A stretch of DNA of 64,000 bases from Pseudomonas fluorescens (GCF_902498065.1 NZ_CABVIR010000001.1:434001-498000); one strand, 5' to 3'; shown: positions 52,243-61,730, counted from the stretch's first letter. Numbers and translations are program-made. Notes: generated by a model from the sequence alone, not told the origin.

Positions 52243-53121
52243 TCAGGCGACGTTGAGCGGGATTTTCAGGTAGCGCGTCCCGTTGGCTTCAGGTTCAGGC
52301 AAGTGCCCGGCGCGCATGTTGACCTGAACGGATGGCAGGATCAGTGTCGGCATGTCCATCGACGCATCACGCTTGGTGCGCATCGCCACGAACTCCTCCT
52401 CACTGATGCCATTACGCACATGAACGTTGTGCGCGCGTTGGTCCGCAACGGTGCTGACGAACTGCACCTCGCGGCCACCAGGCTGGTAGTCGTGGCACAT
52501 GTACAGCAAGGTATTGGCCGGCAGACTCAACACCTTGTTGATTGACTGGAACAGCGTACGCGCATTGCCGCCGGGAAAGTCACAGCGTGCAGTACCGTAG
52601 TCCGGCATAAACAAGGTATCGCCGACGAATGCAGCCGTTTCGGTCCCATCGCTGATCACATAAGTCATACAGGCTGGCGTATGACCGGGTGTATGGAGCG
52701 CGTGGCATTGCAGCGTGCCAATGGCAAACGGCTCGTCATTAACGAACAGGTGATCGAACTGGCTTCCATCGCGGGCCATATCGCGACCTGTATTGAACAG
52801 CGTGCCGAACACCTCTTGCACCGTCGAAATCTGGCTACCGATCCCTATTTTTCCACCAAGCTTTTCCTTCAGGTAGGGCGCTGCCGTCAGGTGGTCTGCG
52901 TGGACGTGAGTCTCGAGAATCCAGTCGACCTTCGCATTGAGTTCGTTCACTCTCGCAATCAACTTGTCGGCAGACGTTGTGGCGGTGTGGCCGGATTTAG
53001 GGTCGTAATCAAGTACGCTGTCGATTAAAGCGCAGTGGTGGGTGGCTTCATCCAGCACAAGATAGCTGACGGTATTGGTGGCAGAATCGAAGAATCCTTC
53101 GACGTGAAGTTTTACGCTCAT
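52243..53121 (-). CDS. persulfide dioxygenase-like MBL-fold hydrolase
   Basis: From the ATG at 53121 the protein has 292 residues. The metallo-beta-lactamase motif is ETHVHADHLTAAPYL, followed by HTPGHTPACMTYVI, FVGDTLFMPDYGTARCDFPG and LLYMCHDYQP. This matches the ETHE1-type persulfide dioxygenases that oxidise glutathione persulfide to sulfite. It is first in the operon, 56 bases ahead of the SQR fusion gene. Confidence 0.85.
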   Translation of the reverse strand: MSVKLHVEGFFDSATNTVSYLVLDEATHHCALIDSVLDYDPKSGHTATTSADKLIARVNELNAKVDWILETHVHADHLTAAPYLKEKLGGKIGIGSQISTVQEVFGTLFNTGRDMARDGSQFDHLFVNDEPFAIGTLQCHALHTPGHTPACMTYVISDGTETAAFVGDTLFMPDYGTARCDFPGGNARTLFQSINKVLSLPANTLLYMCHDYQPGGREVQFVSTVADQRAHNVHVRNGISEEEFVAMRTKRDASMDMPTLILPSVQVNMRAGHLPEPEANGTRYLKIPLNVA

Positions 53122-53174
53122 GAAGTGTCTCCTTAGGGGGCCTTTTACCAAGCCGCTCACACTAAGGACTGACA

Positions 53175-53191
53175 TAGCAATAAGTCTGCCA
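53175..53191 (-). promoter_or_regulatory. sigma-54 promoter of the sulfide operon
   Basis: On the minus strand the bases read TGGCAGACTTATTGCTA, matching the sigma-54 consensus TGGCACG-N4-TTGCW with GG and GC ten bases apart. The element is about 55 bases before the persulfide dioxygenase start. Confidence 0.75.
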
Positions 53192-53288
53192 GGCCGGGAT
53201 CGCACAAAAATATGATGTTATCTATTTGATTTTATTGTGTTTTATCTTTATTGAAGTCGTTTGACCTTCTCTACATTCACCTGGATTT

Positions 53289-53329
53289 ACTGCCATTGGC
53301 AGTCCATGTTGACAGAGGTGGCAGTGCCA
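53289..53329. promoter_or_regulatory. FisR upstream activating sites
   Basis: ACTGCCATTGGCAGT (53289-53303) is a palindrome with 7-bp arms, and TGGCAGTGCCA (53319-53329) one with 5-bp arms. They lie about 100-155 bases upstream of the sigma-54 promoter, on the side of fisR, as expected for an enhancer-binding protein. Confidence 0.65.
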
Positions 53330-53360
53330 TTACAGGATGGATGGATTCTCAGGAGTCACG

Positions 53361-54686
53361 ATGAAAACTATCCTGCCCACCCCAACCCCTTCGCTTCCGC
53401 ACTCGGATCAAGTGCAGTCACTTGTTTCGTTTCTTGAGCACGAACCCCAGCCGATGATCGTGCTCGATCCGGACTACAACATCCTGGCTGCCAACACTGC
53501 CTATCAACGGCAGTTTGGTAGCGCTGACAAACCCTTTATCGGCCATAAGTGTTATCAAATCTCACACCATTACGACGTTCCTTGTGATCAGGCGGGTGAG
53601 AACTGCCCGATGAAAAAGGCGCAGGAAATGCGCGGACCGGATCGTGTTTTGCACATTCACCACACGCCTCGTGGTCCAGAGCATGTCGACGTCGAATTGC
53701 GCCCGATTCTAGACGAGCACGGTGTTATTACTGCCTACGTGGAGCGTCTCACCCTGGTCCGCAGTGCATCTGCGCGACCCAGCAACGAAGGGTTGGTCGG
53801 CTGCTCACCTGCCTTTAACCGTGCCCTGTCGGAGCTGCAGCGGGTGGCACCCTCAATGCTGCCGGTGCTGCTGCTAGGCGAGTCCGGTACGGGCAAAGAG
53901 CTGTTCGCCCGCGCCGTACATGAAACCAGCGAGCGGGCCACTGGACCCTTTGTCGTCGTTGATTGCTCTGGATTGACCGAAACGTTATTTGAGAGCGAAC
54001 TGTTCGGCCATGAAAAAGGAGCATTCACCGGTGCTACCACGCGCAAGCCCGGTTTGGTCGAAACGGCCCAGGGCGGCACGTTGTTCCTTGATGAGATTGG
54101 CGATGTTCCGCTGGCCATGCAGGTGAAACTGCTGCGCCTGATCGAATCGGGCACCTATCGCCGTGTCGGCAGTGTCGAGACCCTTCACGCTAACTTCCGG
54201 TTAATTGCTGCGACCCACAAACCATTGGAAAAAATGATGGAGAAAGGTGAGTTCAGGCAGGACCTGTACTACCGCATCAGCGCCTTTCCCATTCAGTTGC
54301 CGCCCTTGCGCAACCGGATTGAAGACATTGGTTTGCTGGTGAATTCATTTCTGCAACGTGCCGGTACAGGCAAACGCCGACTGACGATAGATGCAGATGC
54401 TCTGATGCAATTGCAGCGATTTTCCTGGCCCGGCAATATCCGTGAATTACGCAATGTTCTGGAAAGAGCCAGTCTGTTCGCTGACGATGGGGTGATCCGC
54501 TCCATACATTTGCCCCAGGTATCCGTGGTGGCGTCTGCTCAGGCCGCTGCTTCAACTGCATTCGACGGCAGCTCGCTGGCACAGGAACTGGCGACTTTCA
54601 AAGGTACCCGCAGTGAGCTGGCCAAGCACCTGGGGGTTAGCGAACGGACTTTGTACCGACGATTGAAAGAACAAGGTCTGGCCTAG
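53361..54686 (+). CDS. fisR: sigma-54-dependent sulfane-sulfur sensor FisR
   Basis: From the ATG at 53361 the protein has 441 residues. The N-terminal sensor region carries Cys64, Cys75 and Cys82 spaced C-x10-C-x6-C, the same spacing as the three sensing cysteines of Cupriavidus FisR. The AAA+ domain has [18 protein letters not shown] (Walker A), GAFTGA (sigma-54 loop) and [13 protein letters not shown] (Walker B); the C-terminal Fis-type helix-turn-helix has [20 protein letters not shown]. Persulfide on the cysteines activates transcription. It is divergent from the sulfide operon and followed by the cytochrome bd genes. Confidence 0.9.
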   Translation: MKTILPTPTPSLPHSDQVQSLVSFLEHEPQPMIVLDPDYNILAANTAYQRQFGSADKPFIGHKCYQISHHYDVPCDQAGENCPMKKAQEMRGPDRVLHIHHTPRGPEHVDVELRPILDEHGVITAYVERLTLVRSASARPSNEGLVGCSPAFNRALSELQRVAPSMLPVLLLGESGTGKELFARAVHETSERATGPFVVVDCSGLTETLFESELFGHEKGAFTGATTRKPGLVETAQGGTLFLDEIGDVPLAMQVKLLRLIESGTYRRVGSVETLHANFRLIAATHKPLEKMMEKGEFRQDLYYRISAFPIQLPPLRNRIEDIGLLVNSFLQRAGTGKRRLTIDADALMQLQRFSWPGNIRELRNVLERASLFADDGVIRSIHLPQVSVVASAQAAASTAFDGSSLAQELATFKGTRSELAKHLGVSERTLYRRLKEQGLA

Positions 54687-54709
54687 TAGTAAGTGCTCAA
54701 TTCGCAAGA

Positions 54710-54743
54710 CTGCCAATGACTGCCAGCCCTGGCAGATTGGCAG
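54710..54743. promoter_or_regulatory. second cluster of FisR-type inverted repeats
   Basis: Four TGCCA/TGGCA half-sites occur as CTGCCAAT, CTGCCAG, CTGGCAG and ATTGGCAG within 34 bases, about 90-120 bases upstream of the cytochrome bd sigma-54 promoter. They match the half-sites before the sulfide operon. The hairpin could also terminate fisR. Confidence 0.6.
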
Positions 54744-54830
54744 CGAACTGGCCTGTCGACGCCTCCCGCGGATCACCGAGCTTCTGACTAAGTGACTGTT
54801 TTAATACGATAAAATCAAATTGCTCGCCCT

Positions 54831-54846
54831 TGGCATGCCCTGTGCT
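54831..54846 (+). promoter_or_regulatory. probable sigma-54 promoter of the cytochrome bd operon
   Basis: TGGCATGCCCTGTGCT fits TGGCACG-N4-TTGCW with the invariant GG and GC ten bases apart. Transcription would start close to the cydP ATG at 54859, so cydP would be nearly leaderless. Confidence 0.6.
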
Positions 54847-54858
54847 AACTGCATAGCC

Positions 54859-55035
54859 ATGACCATTTCCGACAAACGACTTCGACGCCATCTGCTCACG
54901 GCAGTAGTGATCAAACTACTGGTGCTGACAGTGTTTTGGTGGCTGTTCATCCGGGATTCGCGCGTCAGCGTCGACTCGAACACCATCGGCGACAGGTTCG
55001 GCGTACCCACCTCGACTCAAGGGGCAAGCAAGTGA
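54859..55035 (+). CDS. cydP: cytochrome oxidase small subunit CydP
   Basis: This 58-residue protein starts MTISDKRLRRHLLTAVVIK and has one transmembrane helix ending FWWLFIRDSRVSV, matching the CydP family that precedes cydA in many proteobacterial operons. No ribosome binding site is visible before its ATG. Its stop overlaps the cydA GTG by four bases. Confidence 0.75.
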   Translation: MTISDKRLRRHLLTAVVIKLLVLTVFWWLFIRDSRVSVDSNTIGDRFGVPTSTQGASK

Positions 55036-56603
55036 TTTCAGAACAACTGGTGGATTTGTCTCGGCTGCAGTTTGCAGCCACTGCGCTTTACCACTTTCTT
55101 TTTGTACCGCTCACGGTTGGCATGGTGTGGCTGCTGGTCATCATGGAAAGCGTCTATGTGATGACCGGTAATGTCATCTGGAAAGACATGACGCGCTTCT
55201 GGGGCAAGCTGTTCGGCATCAACTTCGCCCTCGGGGTGACTACGGGCATCACCCTGGAATTTCAGTTCGGTACCAACTGGGCGTATTACTCACACTACGT
55301 CGGCGACATCTTCGGTGCCCCGCTGGCCATTGAAGGCTTGATGGCGTTCTTTCTTGAATCAACCATGATCGGCCTGTTTTTCTTTGGTTGGGATCGTCTG
55401 AAGAAAGAGCACCACTTGCTGGTCACGCTGCTGATGGCGATTGGTACAAACCTTTCAGCATTGTGGATTTTGATCGCCAATGGCTGGATGCAGAATCCGG
55501 TGGGTTCAGAGTTCAGTTACATCACCATGCGCATGGAGATGGTTGATTTTTGGGCGGTGGTTTTCAACCCGGTTGCGCAGGCCAAGTTTGTGCACACCGT
55601 CTCAGCCGGTTACGTCACCGGCTCGATGTTTGTGTTGTCGATTTCCAGTTGGTATTTGCTCAAGAATCGTGATGTCGAGTTTGCCAAACGCAGCTTCCGG
55701 GTGGCGGCAGCCTTTGGCCTGGCATCAGTGCTGAGTGTGATCGTATTGGGTGATGAGTCGGGTTACACGGTGGGTGAAGCACAGCAAACCAAAATGGCAG
55801 CCATGGAGGCCATGTGGGAAACAAAACCCGCACCAGCGGGCCTGACATTGGTGGCCAGCATCAACGAAGCCGAGTCCAAAAATAACTGGGAAGTTGAAGT
55901 GCCCTGGGTGATGGGCTTGATTGGCACCCGGTCAGTCAGCAAGCAAATTCCAGGCATACATGACATTAAAGAAAAAAACCGTGCTCGAATTCTCCGCGGC
56001 ATTACTGCCGTCAATGCGCTTGAGGCCCTCAGGGCCAATCGCAGCGATTCGGTGGCTTTCCAGACATTCGAAGACTACAAAGCCGATCTGGGCTTTGGCC
56101 TGCTGCTTAAAAAGTATGTCGAAGACGTTAACCAGGCTACGCCGGACATTATCGAAAAGGCCGTAAACGATACCGTACCGCGCGTGACTCCTATGTTCTG
56201 GGCGTTCCGGATAATGATAGGCCTTGGTTTTGCCATGCTTATGCTATTCGGGCTTGCCTTCTGGAGCACCTTGAAGTCGACCTGCACGCGAAGCCGCTGG
56301 TTACTGCGTTGGGCACTTTGCATGCTGCCTGCGCCATGGATTGCCTGCGAGCTGGGCTGGTTCGTCGCTGAATATGGCCGTCAGCCATGGACCATCTACG
56401 GCGTCCTGCCGACCCACATGAGTGTTTCCACCCTCAGCGTCAACAACCTCTATGGCTCGCTGGCGGGATTCATCGTTTTCTACACCGTGCTGCTGGTGGT
56501 TGAAATGTTCCTGATGGTCAAGTTTGCCCGTCAAGGTCCTGGCAGCCTCGGTACCGGCCGTTATGTTCACGACGCCCATTTGAAGGAACTCCATCATGCT
56601 TGA
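55032..56603 (+). CDS. cydA: cytochrome bd ubiquinol oxidase subunit I
   Basis: The GTG at 55032 overlaps the cydP stop (GTGA), giving 523 residues. Haem ligands are visible: the His in ALYHFLFVP, the His in KFVHTVSAGY and the Met in MFWAFRIMIGLGF, together with the quinol region GWFVAEYGRQPW. Length and the long Q-loop (residues about 250-390) match E. coli CydA rather than the shorter-loop CioA usual in Pseudomonas. It reduces O2 at the inner membrane and is resistant to sulfide in E. coli. Confidence 0.95.
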   Translation: MISEQLVDLSRLQFAATALYHFLFVPLTVGMVWLLVIMESVYVMTGNVIWKDMTRFWGKLFGINFALGVTTGITLEFQFGTNWAYYSHYVGDIFGAPLAIEGLMAFFLESTMIGLFFFGWDRLKKEHHLLVTLLMAIGTNLSALWILIANGWMQNPVGSEFSYITMRMEMVDFWAVVFNPVAQAKFVHTVSAGYVTGSMFVLSISSWYLLKNRDVEFAKRSFRVAAAFGLASVLSVIVLGDESGYTVGEAQQTKMAAMEAMWETKPAPAGLTLVASINEAESKNNWEVEVPWVMGLIGTRSVSKQIPGIHDIKEKNRARILRGITAVNALEALRANRSDSVAFQTFEDYKADLGFGLLLKKYVEDVNQATPDIIEKAVNDTVPRVTPMFWAFRIMIGLGFAMLMLFGLAFWSTLKSTCTRSRWLLRWALCMLPAPWIACELGWFVAEYGRQPWTIYGVLPTHMSVSTLSVNNLYGSLAGFIVFYTVLLVVEMFLMVKFARQGPGSLGTGRYVHDAHLKELHHA

Positions 56604-57732
56604 TTACTTCACCCTGAAAATTATCTGGTGGGCGCTGGTCGGCGTGCTGCTGATCGGCTTCGCCATCATGGACGGCCACGATATGGGGGTTGGCACGCTG
56701 CTGCCTTTTGTTGGCCGCAATGACATGGAGCGGCGCGTCGTGATCAATACCGTCGGTCCGCATTGGGATGGCAATCAGGTTTGGTTCATCACTGCGGGCG
56801 GCGCATTGTTCGCGGCATGGCCAGTGGTGTATGCCACAGCGTTTAGCGGTTTCTATTGGGCGATGATCCTGGTCCTCTGGGCATTGTTCTTCCGCCCCGT
56901 GGGTTTTGACTATCGCAGCAAGATCCACAACTCCACCTGGCGTAGCACCTGGGATTGGGGACTCTTTGTGGGTGGGGCAGTGCCACCTCTGGTGTTCGGG
57001 ATTGCGTTCGGCAACCTGTTGCAAGGTGTACCGTTCCACTTCAACGATCTTCTGGTGTCGACTTATACCGGCAGTTTCTGGCAACTGCTAAATCCCTTTG
57101 CGCTTCTGACCGGCGTTGTGAGTAGTGCAATGATCACCTTGCAGGGCGGCGCTTATCTGGCACATCGCACTGAAGGTGTTATCCAGGCCAGGGCAATCAA
57201 AGGTGCGGTGGGGGCGGCAATCGTATTGGCGTGCTCGTTTATAGCGGCCGGCATCTGGCTGCAATGGATCGACGGTTATCGCATTACATCGTTGGTTGAT
57301 ACCGCCGGACTGCCCGATATTCTTAACAAGTCCGTGGTGCGCGAAGCGGGCGCCTGGATGGCTAACTATGGTCATTATCCGGTGTTGTGGCTGTTGCCCG
57401 TACTGGGACTGGTTGGCGCAGCAGGTGCCGCCATGTTGCTGATGATGCGTCGCACACTTTCGGCGTTTGTTGCCTCATCGCTTGCGGTGATCGCAGTCAT
57501 CAGCACGGCGGGTGTGTCGATGTTTCCATTCATCATGCCGTCATCAACAGTGCCTGCGGCAAGCCTTACCGTATGGGACAGCGTCTCCAGTCATTTAAGC
57601 CTGGCCATCATGTTCTGGGCCACGTTGATCTTCATGCCACTTATCGTGATTTACACCTCGTGGGCCTATCGCGTTATGCGGGGCAAGGTCACCGTCGCAC
57701 ACATCAAAGCCAACGAACATTCCGCCTATTAA
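56596..57732 (+). CDS. cydB: cytochrome bd ubiquinol oxidase subunit II
   Basis: This 378-residue subunit has eight or nine helices, with the family segments IIWWALVGVLLIGFAIMDG, NTVGPHWDGNQVWFITAGGA and GLFVGGAVPPLVFGIAFGN. It partners CydA. Its ATG overlaps the cydA end by eight bases, indicating coupling. The size matches E. coli CydB (379 residues). Confidence 0.95.
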   Translation: MLDYFTLKIIWWALVGVLLIGFAIMDGHDMGVGTLLPFVGRNDMERRVVINTVGPHWDGNQVWFITAGGALFAAWPVVYATAFSGFYWAMILVLWALFFRPVGFDYRSKIHNSTWRSTWDWGLFVGGAVPPLVFGIAFGNLLQGVPFHFNDLLVSTYTGSFWQLLNPFALLTGVVSSAMITLQGGAYLAHRTEGVIQARAIKGAVGAAIVLACSFIAAGIWLQWIDGYRITSLVDTAGLPDILNKSVVREAGAWMANYGHYPVLWLLPVLGLVGAAGAAMLLMMRRTLSAFVASSLAVIAVISTAGVSMFPFIMPSSTVPAASLTVWDSVSSHLSLAIMFWATLIFMPLIVIYTSWAYRVMRGKVTVAHIKANEHSAY

Positions 57733-57754
57733 TACCGGCAAAGGAGTAACGAAC

Positions 57755-57877
57755 ATGTGGTATTTCGCCTGGATGCTGGGGGTCGGTTTTGCATTGCTAC
57801 TGGCTATTTTAAATGCGATGTGGGGCGAGAACGAAGTTGGCCGAGCCTTGAGCGACAACGACGAGACACTGTCATGA
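57755..57877 (+). CDS. cydX: cytochrome bd small subunit CydX
   Basis: This 40-residue peptide, MWYFAWMLGVGFALLLAILN followed by AMWGENE, is the typical CydX single helix that stabilises the CydAB haems. AAGGAG eight bases upstream supports the ATG. It ends in an ATGA overlap with ybgE. Confidence 0.95.
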   Translation: MWYFAWMLGVGFALLLAILNAMWGENEVGRALSDNDETLS

Positions 57878-58161
57878 CGCCGCGTGTTGCTAACCCTCAA
57901 CCGATCTCACACATTCATGTGCTGAGTCTGGTTATCGCTATAGCGATCATGCTTGCTTGTACACTCTATCCTCCCATGATGGCCGCTCCTGACGGGAAGC
58001 CTGACCATGTCCTGGCTACTGCATTGTTCGCAGCCATGAGTGTGGCTTTTGTGAGAGGTGTGGGTTTTGTCCCGCGGATGCTCGTGTGGCGTTGGCTTTT
58101 CTCAGGCTGGACCTGTTTTGCGACGCTTGCAGTTGCTGGCTGGGTAAAGTTTCTACATTGA
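57874..58161 (+). CDS. ybgE: cyd operon protein YbgE
   Basis: From the ATG at 57874, overlapping the cydX stop, the protein has 95 residues with three hydrophobic helices, the YbgE pattern found after cydX in many operons. Its function is unclear. It is the last gene of the cytochrome bd operon. Confidence 0.85.
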   Translation: MTPRVANPQPISHIHVLSLVIAIAIMLACTLYPPMMAAPDGKPDHVLATALFAAMSVAFVRGVGFVPRMLVWRWLFSGWTCFATLAVAGWVKFLH

Positions 58162-58572
58162 GGACTGGCGACAAGAGATGACGCAGTATTACCAAGGTAG
58201 GCCTGCAAGCCTTGGAAACCTGCCGCAGGCATACCCAGACCGTCTGTTTGGCAGCGGAACTCCCCGCAATGACCTTCAAACCAAAGCTCTGCATTTTCCA
58301 ACAAAAAAAGGCCGATGCAGGGCTCTTGTTATCAAACCGACTTTACTGAGTGCACCACGACTCGACAATGTCAGCGCCACACTCTGTTTTCCACTCGGCT
58401 GTGCAAGTTTATGAGTTGCACATGATTTCGCATTCCCGTGCTGACGCAGGACCGGTCAAGGGCGAAGGCTTTTCTGTGGGCGCGGCGGCTTACCGGTTGA
58501 ACCTTCCCATGCATGGCAGGAGTCTCAAGACAACGGAAGGTCGATCTTGTCTTCACTCCCGTGGAGGGCACC
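58162..58572. other. intergenic region between ybgE and ligD
   Basis: This 411-base gap holds a hairpin with arms CCAAGG and CCTTGG (58191-58214), probably ending the cyd transcript. I see no reliable gene. No ku gene is present here or elsewhere in the window. Confidence 0.4.
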
Positions 58573-61164
58573 ATGGAAAAACCACTCGAAAAGTACAACA
58601 ACATGCGGCACTTTGAAGAGAGCCCCGAACCCGCAGGCGTCGCTGAATCTGCAAAAGAAAAGCGCAAGGGTAAAGCGCGCGCCCTACAGTTCTGCATTCA
58701 GAAGCACGATGCTACCAGGCTTCATTACGACTTCAGATTAGAGCTCGAAGGTACACTCAAAAGCTGGGCGATTCCAAAAGGGCCTTGCCTCGATCCAAAA
58801 GTCAAAAGGCTGTGCATTCACGTCGAGGACCATCCTCTGGAGTATGCGACGTTTGAAGGCGTTATTCCTGAAGGGCACTACGGGGCAGGGCATGTCATCG
58901 TATGGGATCGAGGCGTCTGGGTGCCCATTGGCGATCCGCTGGAAAACTATCGCAAGGGGCGACTTAAATTTGTGCTCCAGGGTGAAAAGCTGGCCGGTAT
59001 CTGGAATCTCGTTCGGACGCGTATTGCGGGCAAACAAGAACAATGGTTTTTGATCAAGCATCAAGACTCCGCTGCACAGTCAGAGTCGGATTACAGCATC
59101 GTCGAAGATAGGCCTGATAGTGTCCTGAGCGACCGAACCATCATCCCACGGCTGCGGCGCTCTACGTCTCAGCGCGTGCCTCAAAAGGCTTCAAAACGGG
59201 CGAAGAGTGCACACGCAGACGCTCCCCAGGCACGTCGGGCCGAGCTTCCAGAGAAACTGGCCCCGGAGTTGGCGACGCTGGTGAAGAATCCCCCTGAAGG
59301 CAATGATTGGCGGTACGAACTAAAGCTTGATGGTTTTCGGATGCTTGTTCGGATAAAAAATGGAGAGGTCAAACTCTTTACTCGGAACGGCAACGACTGG
59401 ACTGCAAAGCTTCCCCATCAGGCAAAGGCGCTCGCGAAGCTGTCATTGGATACCGCTTGGCTGGATGGAGAGATAGTTGTCCTGGATAAGGAAGGCGTGC
59501 CCAATTTTCAGAGGCTGCAAAATGCCTTCGATTCAGGACAAAGCGCCGGCATCGTCTTCTACCTGTTTGATCTCCCATACCTAAATGGTTTCGATCTCAC
59601 AGAGGTTCCAGTTGAGGCGCGACGTGATGCGCTGAAGCAACTGCTCATACACAACGCCGATCCGATTCTCAGATTTTCGAACGATTTCGAAGAGCAGCCC
59701 GATGCCTTGTTGAAAAGCGCTTGCGCTATGCAGATGGAAGGGCTGATCGGCAAACGCCTGGGTTCGCCTTACGTGTCCCGGCGCAGCAGTGACTGGATCA
59801 AGCTAAAGTGCACGCATCGGCAGGAATTTGTGGTGGTCGGTTTCACCGATCCGAAAGGTTCGCGCAATGCGTTTGGGGCGTTGCTGCTGGGGTTGCATGA
59901 CCGTGACAGCGGTCAGTTGCATTACGCGGGCAAGGTCGGCACCGGATTCAACGAGACCACGCTGAAGCGCATCCACGAACAACTGAAACCGTTGCAGACG
60001 AAGAAGCCGTCGGTGGTCAATCCACCGACCGGTTTTGATGCCAAGGGTGTGCATTGGCTCAAACCCACGTTGCTGGCGGAAATCGCCTTCGCCGAAATGA
60101 CCAAGGAGGGTTCGGTGCGCCACGCGGTGTTCCATGGCCTGCGTGATGACAAACCGGCCCAAGACATCACCGAGGAGCGTCCTGCCGTGGTGAAGAAAAG
60201 CACAGCCGAAAAACCTGCCGCCGCCCGCAAAAACAAAGCCTCGGAAAAAGCCGCCCCCGCGCCTTCTCAGCTTGGCCTGGGTGAGGGCAAGGTGCGCATC
60301 ACTCATCCGGACCGGGTGATCGACGCCAGCAGCGGCACCACCAAAGTGCAACTGGCGGAGTATTACGCCAGCGTCGCCGAATGGATTCTGCCCGAACTTA
60401 AAGACCGGCCGGTGGCGCTGGTCCGTGCGCCCGACGGGATTGCCGGTGAACTGTTCTTCCAGAAGAACGCCGAACACTTGGCGATTCCGGGGATCACCAC
60501 ATTGGACAAGGCTCTCACCGGCCAGCCGATCATGATCATCAACAGTGCTGAAGCGCTGATCGGCGCGGTGCAGATGAGCACCGTGGAGCTGCACACCTGG
60601 AACGCGACTCGCGACAAACTGGACAAGCCCGACCGCTTTGTCCTCGACCTCGACCCGGACCCGGCGCTGCCGTGGAAAAGCATGGTCGAGGCCACCCAAC
60701 TGACGCTGTCGGTGCTCGATGAGCTGGGGCTCAAGGCCTTTCTCAAGACCAGCGGCGGCAAGGGCATTCACCTTGTGGTGCCGCTGACCCGCAAGCTCGG
60801 CTGGGATGAGGTCAAGGAATTCAGCCACGCCATCGTCAGTCACATGGCCAAGCTGTTGCCGGAGCGGTTTTCCGCCGTGTCGGGGCCGAAGAACCGGGTC
60901 GGGCGGATCTTCATCGATTACCTGCGCAACGGCCTCGGCGCCACCACCATTTGCGCCTACGCGGCGCGCACCCGCGAAGGGCTGCCGGTGTCGGTGCCGA
61001 TTTTCCGCGAGGAGGTGGCCGGGCTCAGGGGCGGCAATCAGTGGAACGTGCGCACTGTGCATGAACGACTGGCCGACGTCGGGAACGAACCGTGGGCTGA
61101 TCTGAAGAAAACGAAACAGACCATTACCGCCGAGATGCGGCGGCGCGTAGGGATGAAGAAGTAG
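58573..61164 (+). CDS. ligD: DNA ligase D (non-homologous end joining)
   Basis: From the ATG at 58573 the protein has 863 residues in the order phosphoesterase, ligase, polymerase. The phosphoesterase domain has HDATRLHYDFRLELEG and SWAIPKGP. The ligase nucleophile Lys is in RYELKLDGFRML, with EGLIGKRLGSPYVSRRSSDW. The polymerase (primase) domain has DRFVLDLDPDPALPWKS and KTSGGKGIHLVVPL. LigD joins double-strand ends with Ku. The G+C rises clearly after about 59.8 kb, so the 5' part may be of different origin. Confidence 0.95.
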   Translation: MEKPLEKYNNMRHFEESPEPAGVAESAKEKRKGKARALQFCIQKHDATRLHYDFRLELEGTLKSWAIPKGPCLDPKVKRLCIHVEDHPLEYATFEGVIPEGHYGAGHVIVWDRGVWVPIGDPLENYRKGRLKFVLQGEKLAGIWNLVRTRIAGKQEQWFLIKHQDSAAQSESDYSIVEDRPDSVLSDRTIIPRLRRSTSQRVPQKASKRAKSAHADAPQARRAELPEKLAPELATLVKNPPEGNDWRYELKLDGFRMLVRIKNGEVKLFTRNGNDWTAKLPHQAKALAKLSLDTAWLDGEIVVLDKEGVPNFQRLQNAFDSGQSAGIVFYLFDLPYLNGFDLTEVPVEARRDALKQLLIHNADPILRFSNDFEEQPDALLKSACAMQMEGLIGKRLGSPYVSRRSSDWIKLKCTHRQEFVVVGFTDPKGSRNAFGALLLGLHDRDSGQLHYAGKVGTGFNETTLKRIHEQLKPLQTKKPSVVNPPTGFDAKGVHWLKPTLLAEIAFAEMTKEGSVRHAVFHGLRDDKPAQDITEERPAVVKKSTAEKPAAARKNKASEKAAPAPSQLGLGEGKVRITHPDRVIDASSGTTKVQLAEYYASVAEWILPELKDRPVALVRAPDGIAGELFFQKNAEHLAIPGITTLDKALTGQPIMIINSAEALIGAVQMSTVELHTWNATRDKLDKPDRFVLDLDPDPALPWKSMVEATQLTLSVLDELGLKAFLKTSGGKGIHLVVPLTRKLGWDEVKEFSHAIVSHMAKLLPERFSAVSGPKNRVGRIFIDYLRNGLGATTICAYAARTREGLPVSVPIFREEVAGLRGGNQWNVRTVHERLADVGNEPWADLKKTKQTITAEMRRRVGMKK

Positions 61165-61216
61165 CCTGCGCGATACAACTGCGCGCGCATTCTTCCGGGC
61201 GCTGGAACCGACATCG

Positions 61217-61239
61217 GGCGGCGAGCAGAACTCGCCGCC
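61217..61239. terminator. hairpin after ligD
   Basis: GGCGGCGAG and CTCGCCGCC pair over 9 bp with a CAGAA loop, between the convergent ligD and DUF3303 genes. There is no T-run. Confidence 0.5.
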
Positions 61240-61246
61240 GCGACGA

Positions 61247-61528
61247 CTATTGCTTGCCGACTGCCGCTGCCAGCAGCGGCGCGGCCTGTACATCGGTCAA
61301 CGCTGCATGGACTTCCATGTCCATCAGGTCATTCCATTGCAGCACCCACGTTTGAATCTGTACGACATCGTCGGTTTCGGCGATGCCAACACCGCGCGAG
61401 CCACCGACGGCATGCCAGCGCCCAAGCATTTTGACGCCGGGTGGCGGGGCACCTTGGGTCTCGAGAAAGCGCTTGATCACGCTGTTACGGTTTTGCGGAC
61501 TGATCGACCAACTGACCATGAATAACAT
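61247..61528 (-). CDS. DUF3303 family protein
   Basis: From the ATG at 61528 the protein has 93 residues. MLFMVSWSISPQNRNSVIKR, GVKMLGRWHAVGGSRGVGIA and the DDVVQIQTWVLQWNDLM block match DUF3303, a small ferredoxin-like family of unknown function. The gene is convergent with ligD and monocistronic. Confidence 0.8.
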   Translation of the reverse strand: MLFMVSWSISPQNRNSVIKRFLETQGAPPPGVKMLGRWHAVGGSRGVGIAETDDVVQIQTWVLQWNDLMDMEVHAALTDVQAAPLLAAAVGKQ

Positions 61529-61730
61529 CTGCCACCTCCTGCTATGGATTGGCACCTGTTGCTCTTCGCGCACCTGGCTGGCGCCGGGGCCACGGTCGCG
61601 CCTGTTTCCCGCTTCATCCTGACGGGTTTGAAAGCTTTTCTCCCTTGAGAAGGCATAGCAGCGCGCCGGGATTCACGTACGACCGCTGATCCTCTTTCGT
61701 GGCATTCGGGGGCGGCGGGGCATTCAACCG

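Noticed and set aside
54936..55031. longer N-terminus for CydA
   Set aside because: The frame is open upstream but overlaps cydP; CydA homologues begin near VISEQLVDLSRLQF, matching the coupled GTG at 55032.
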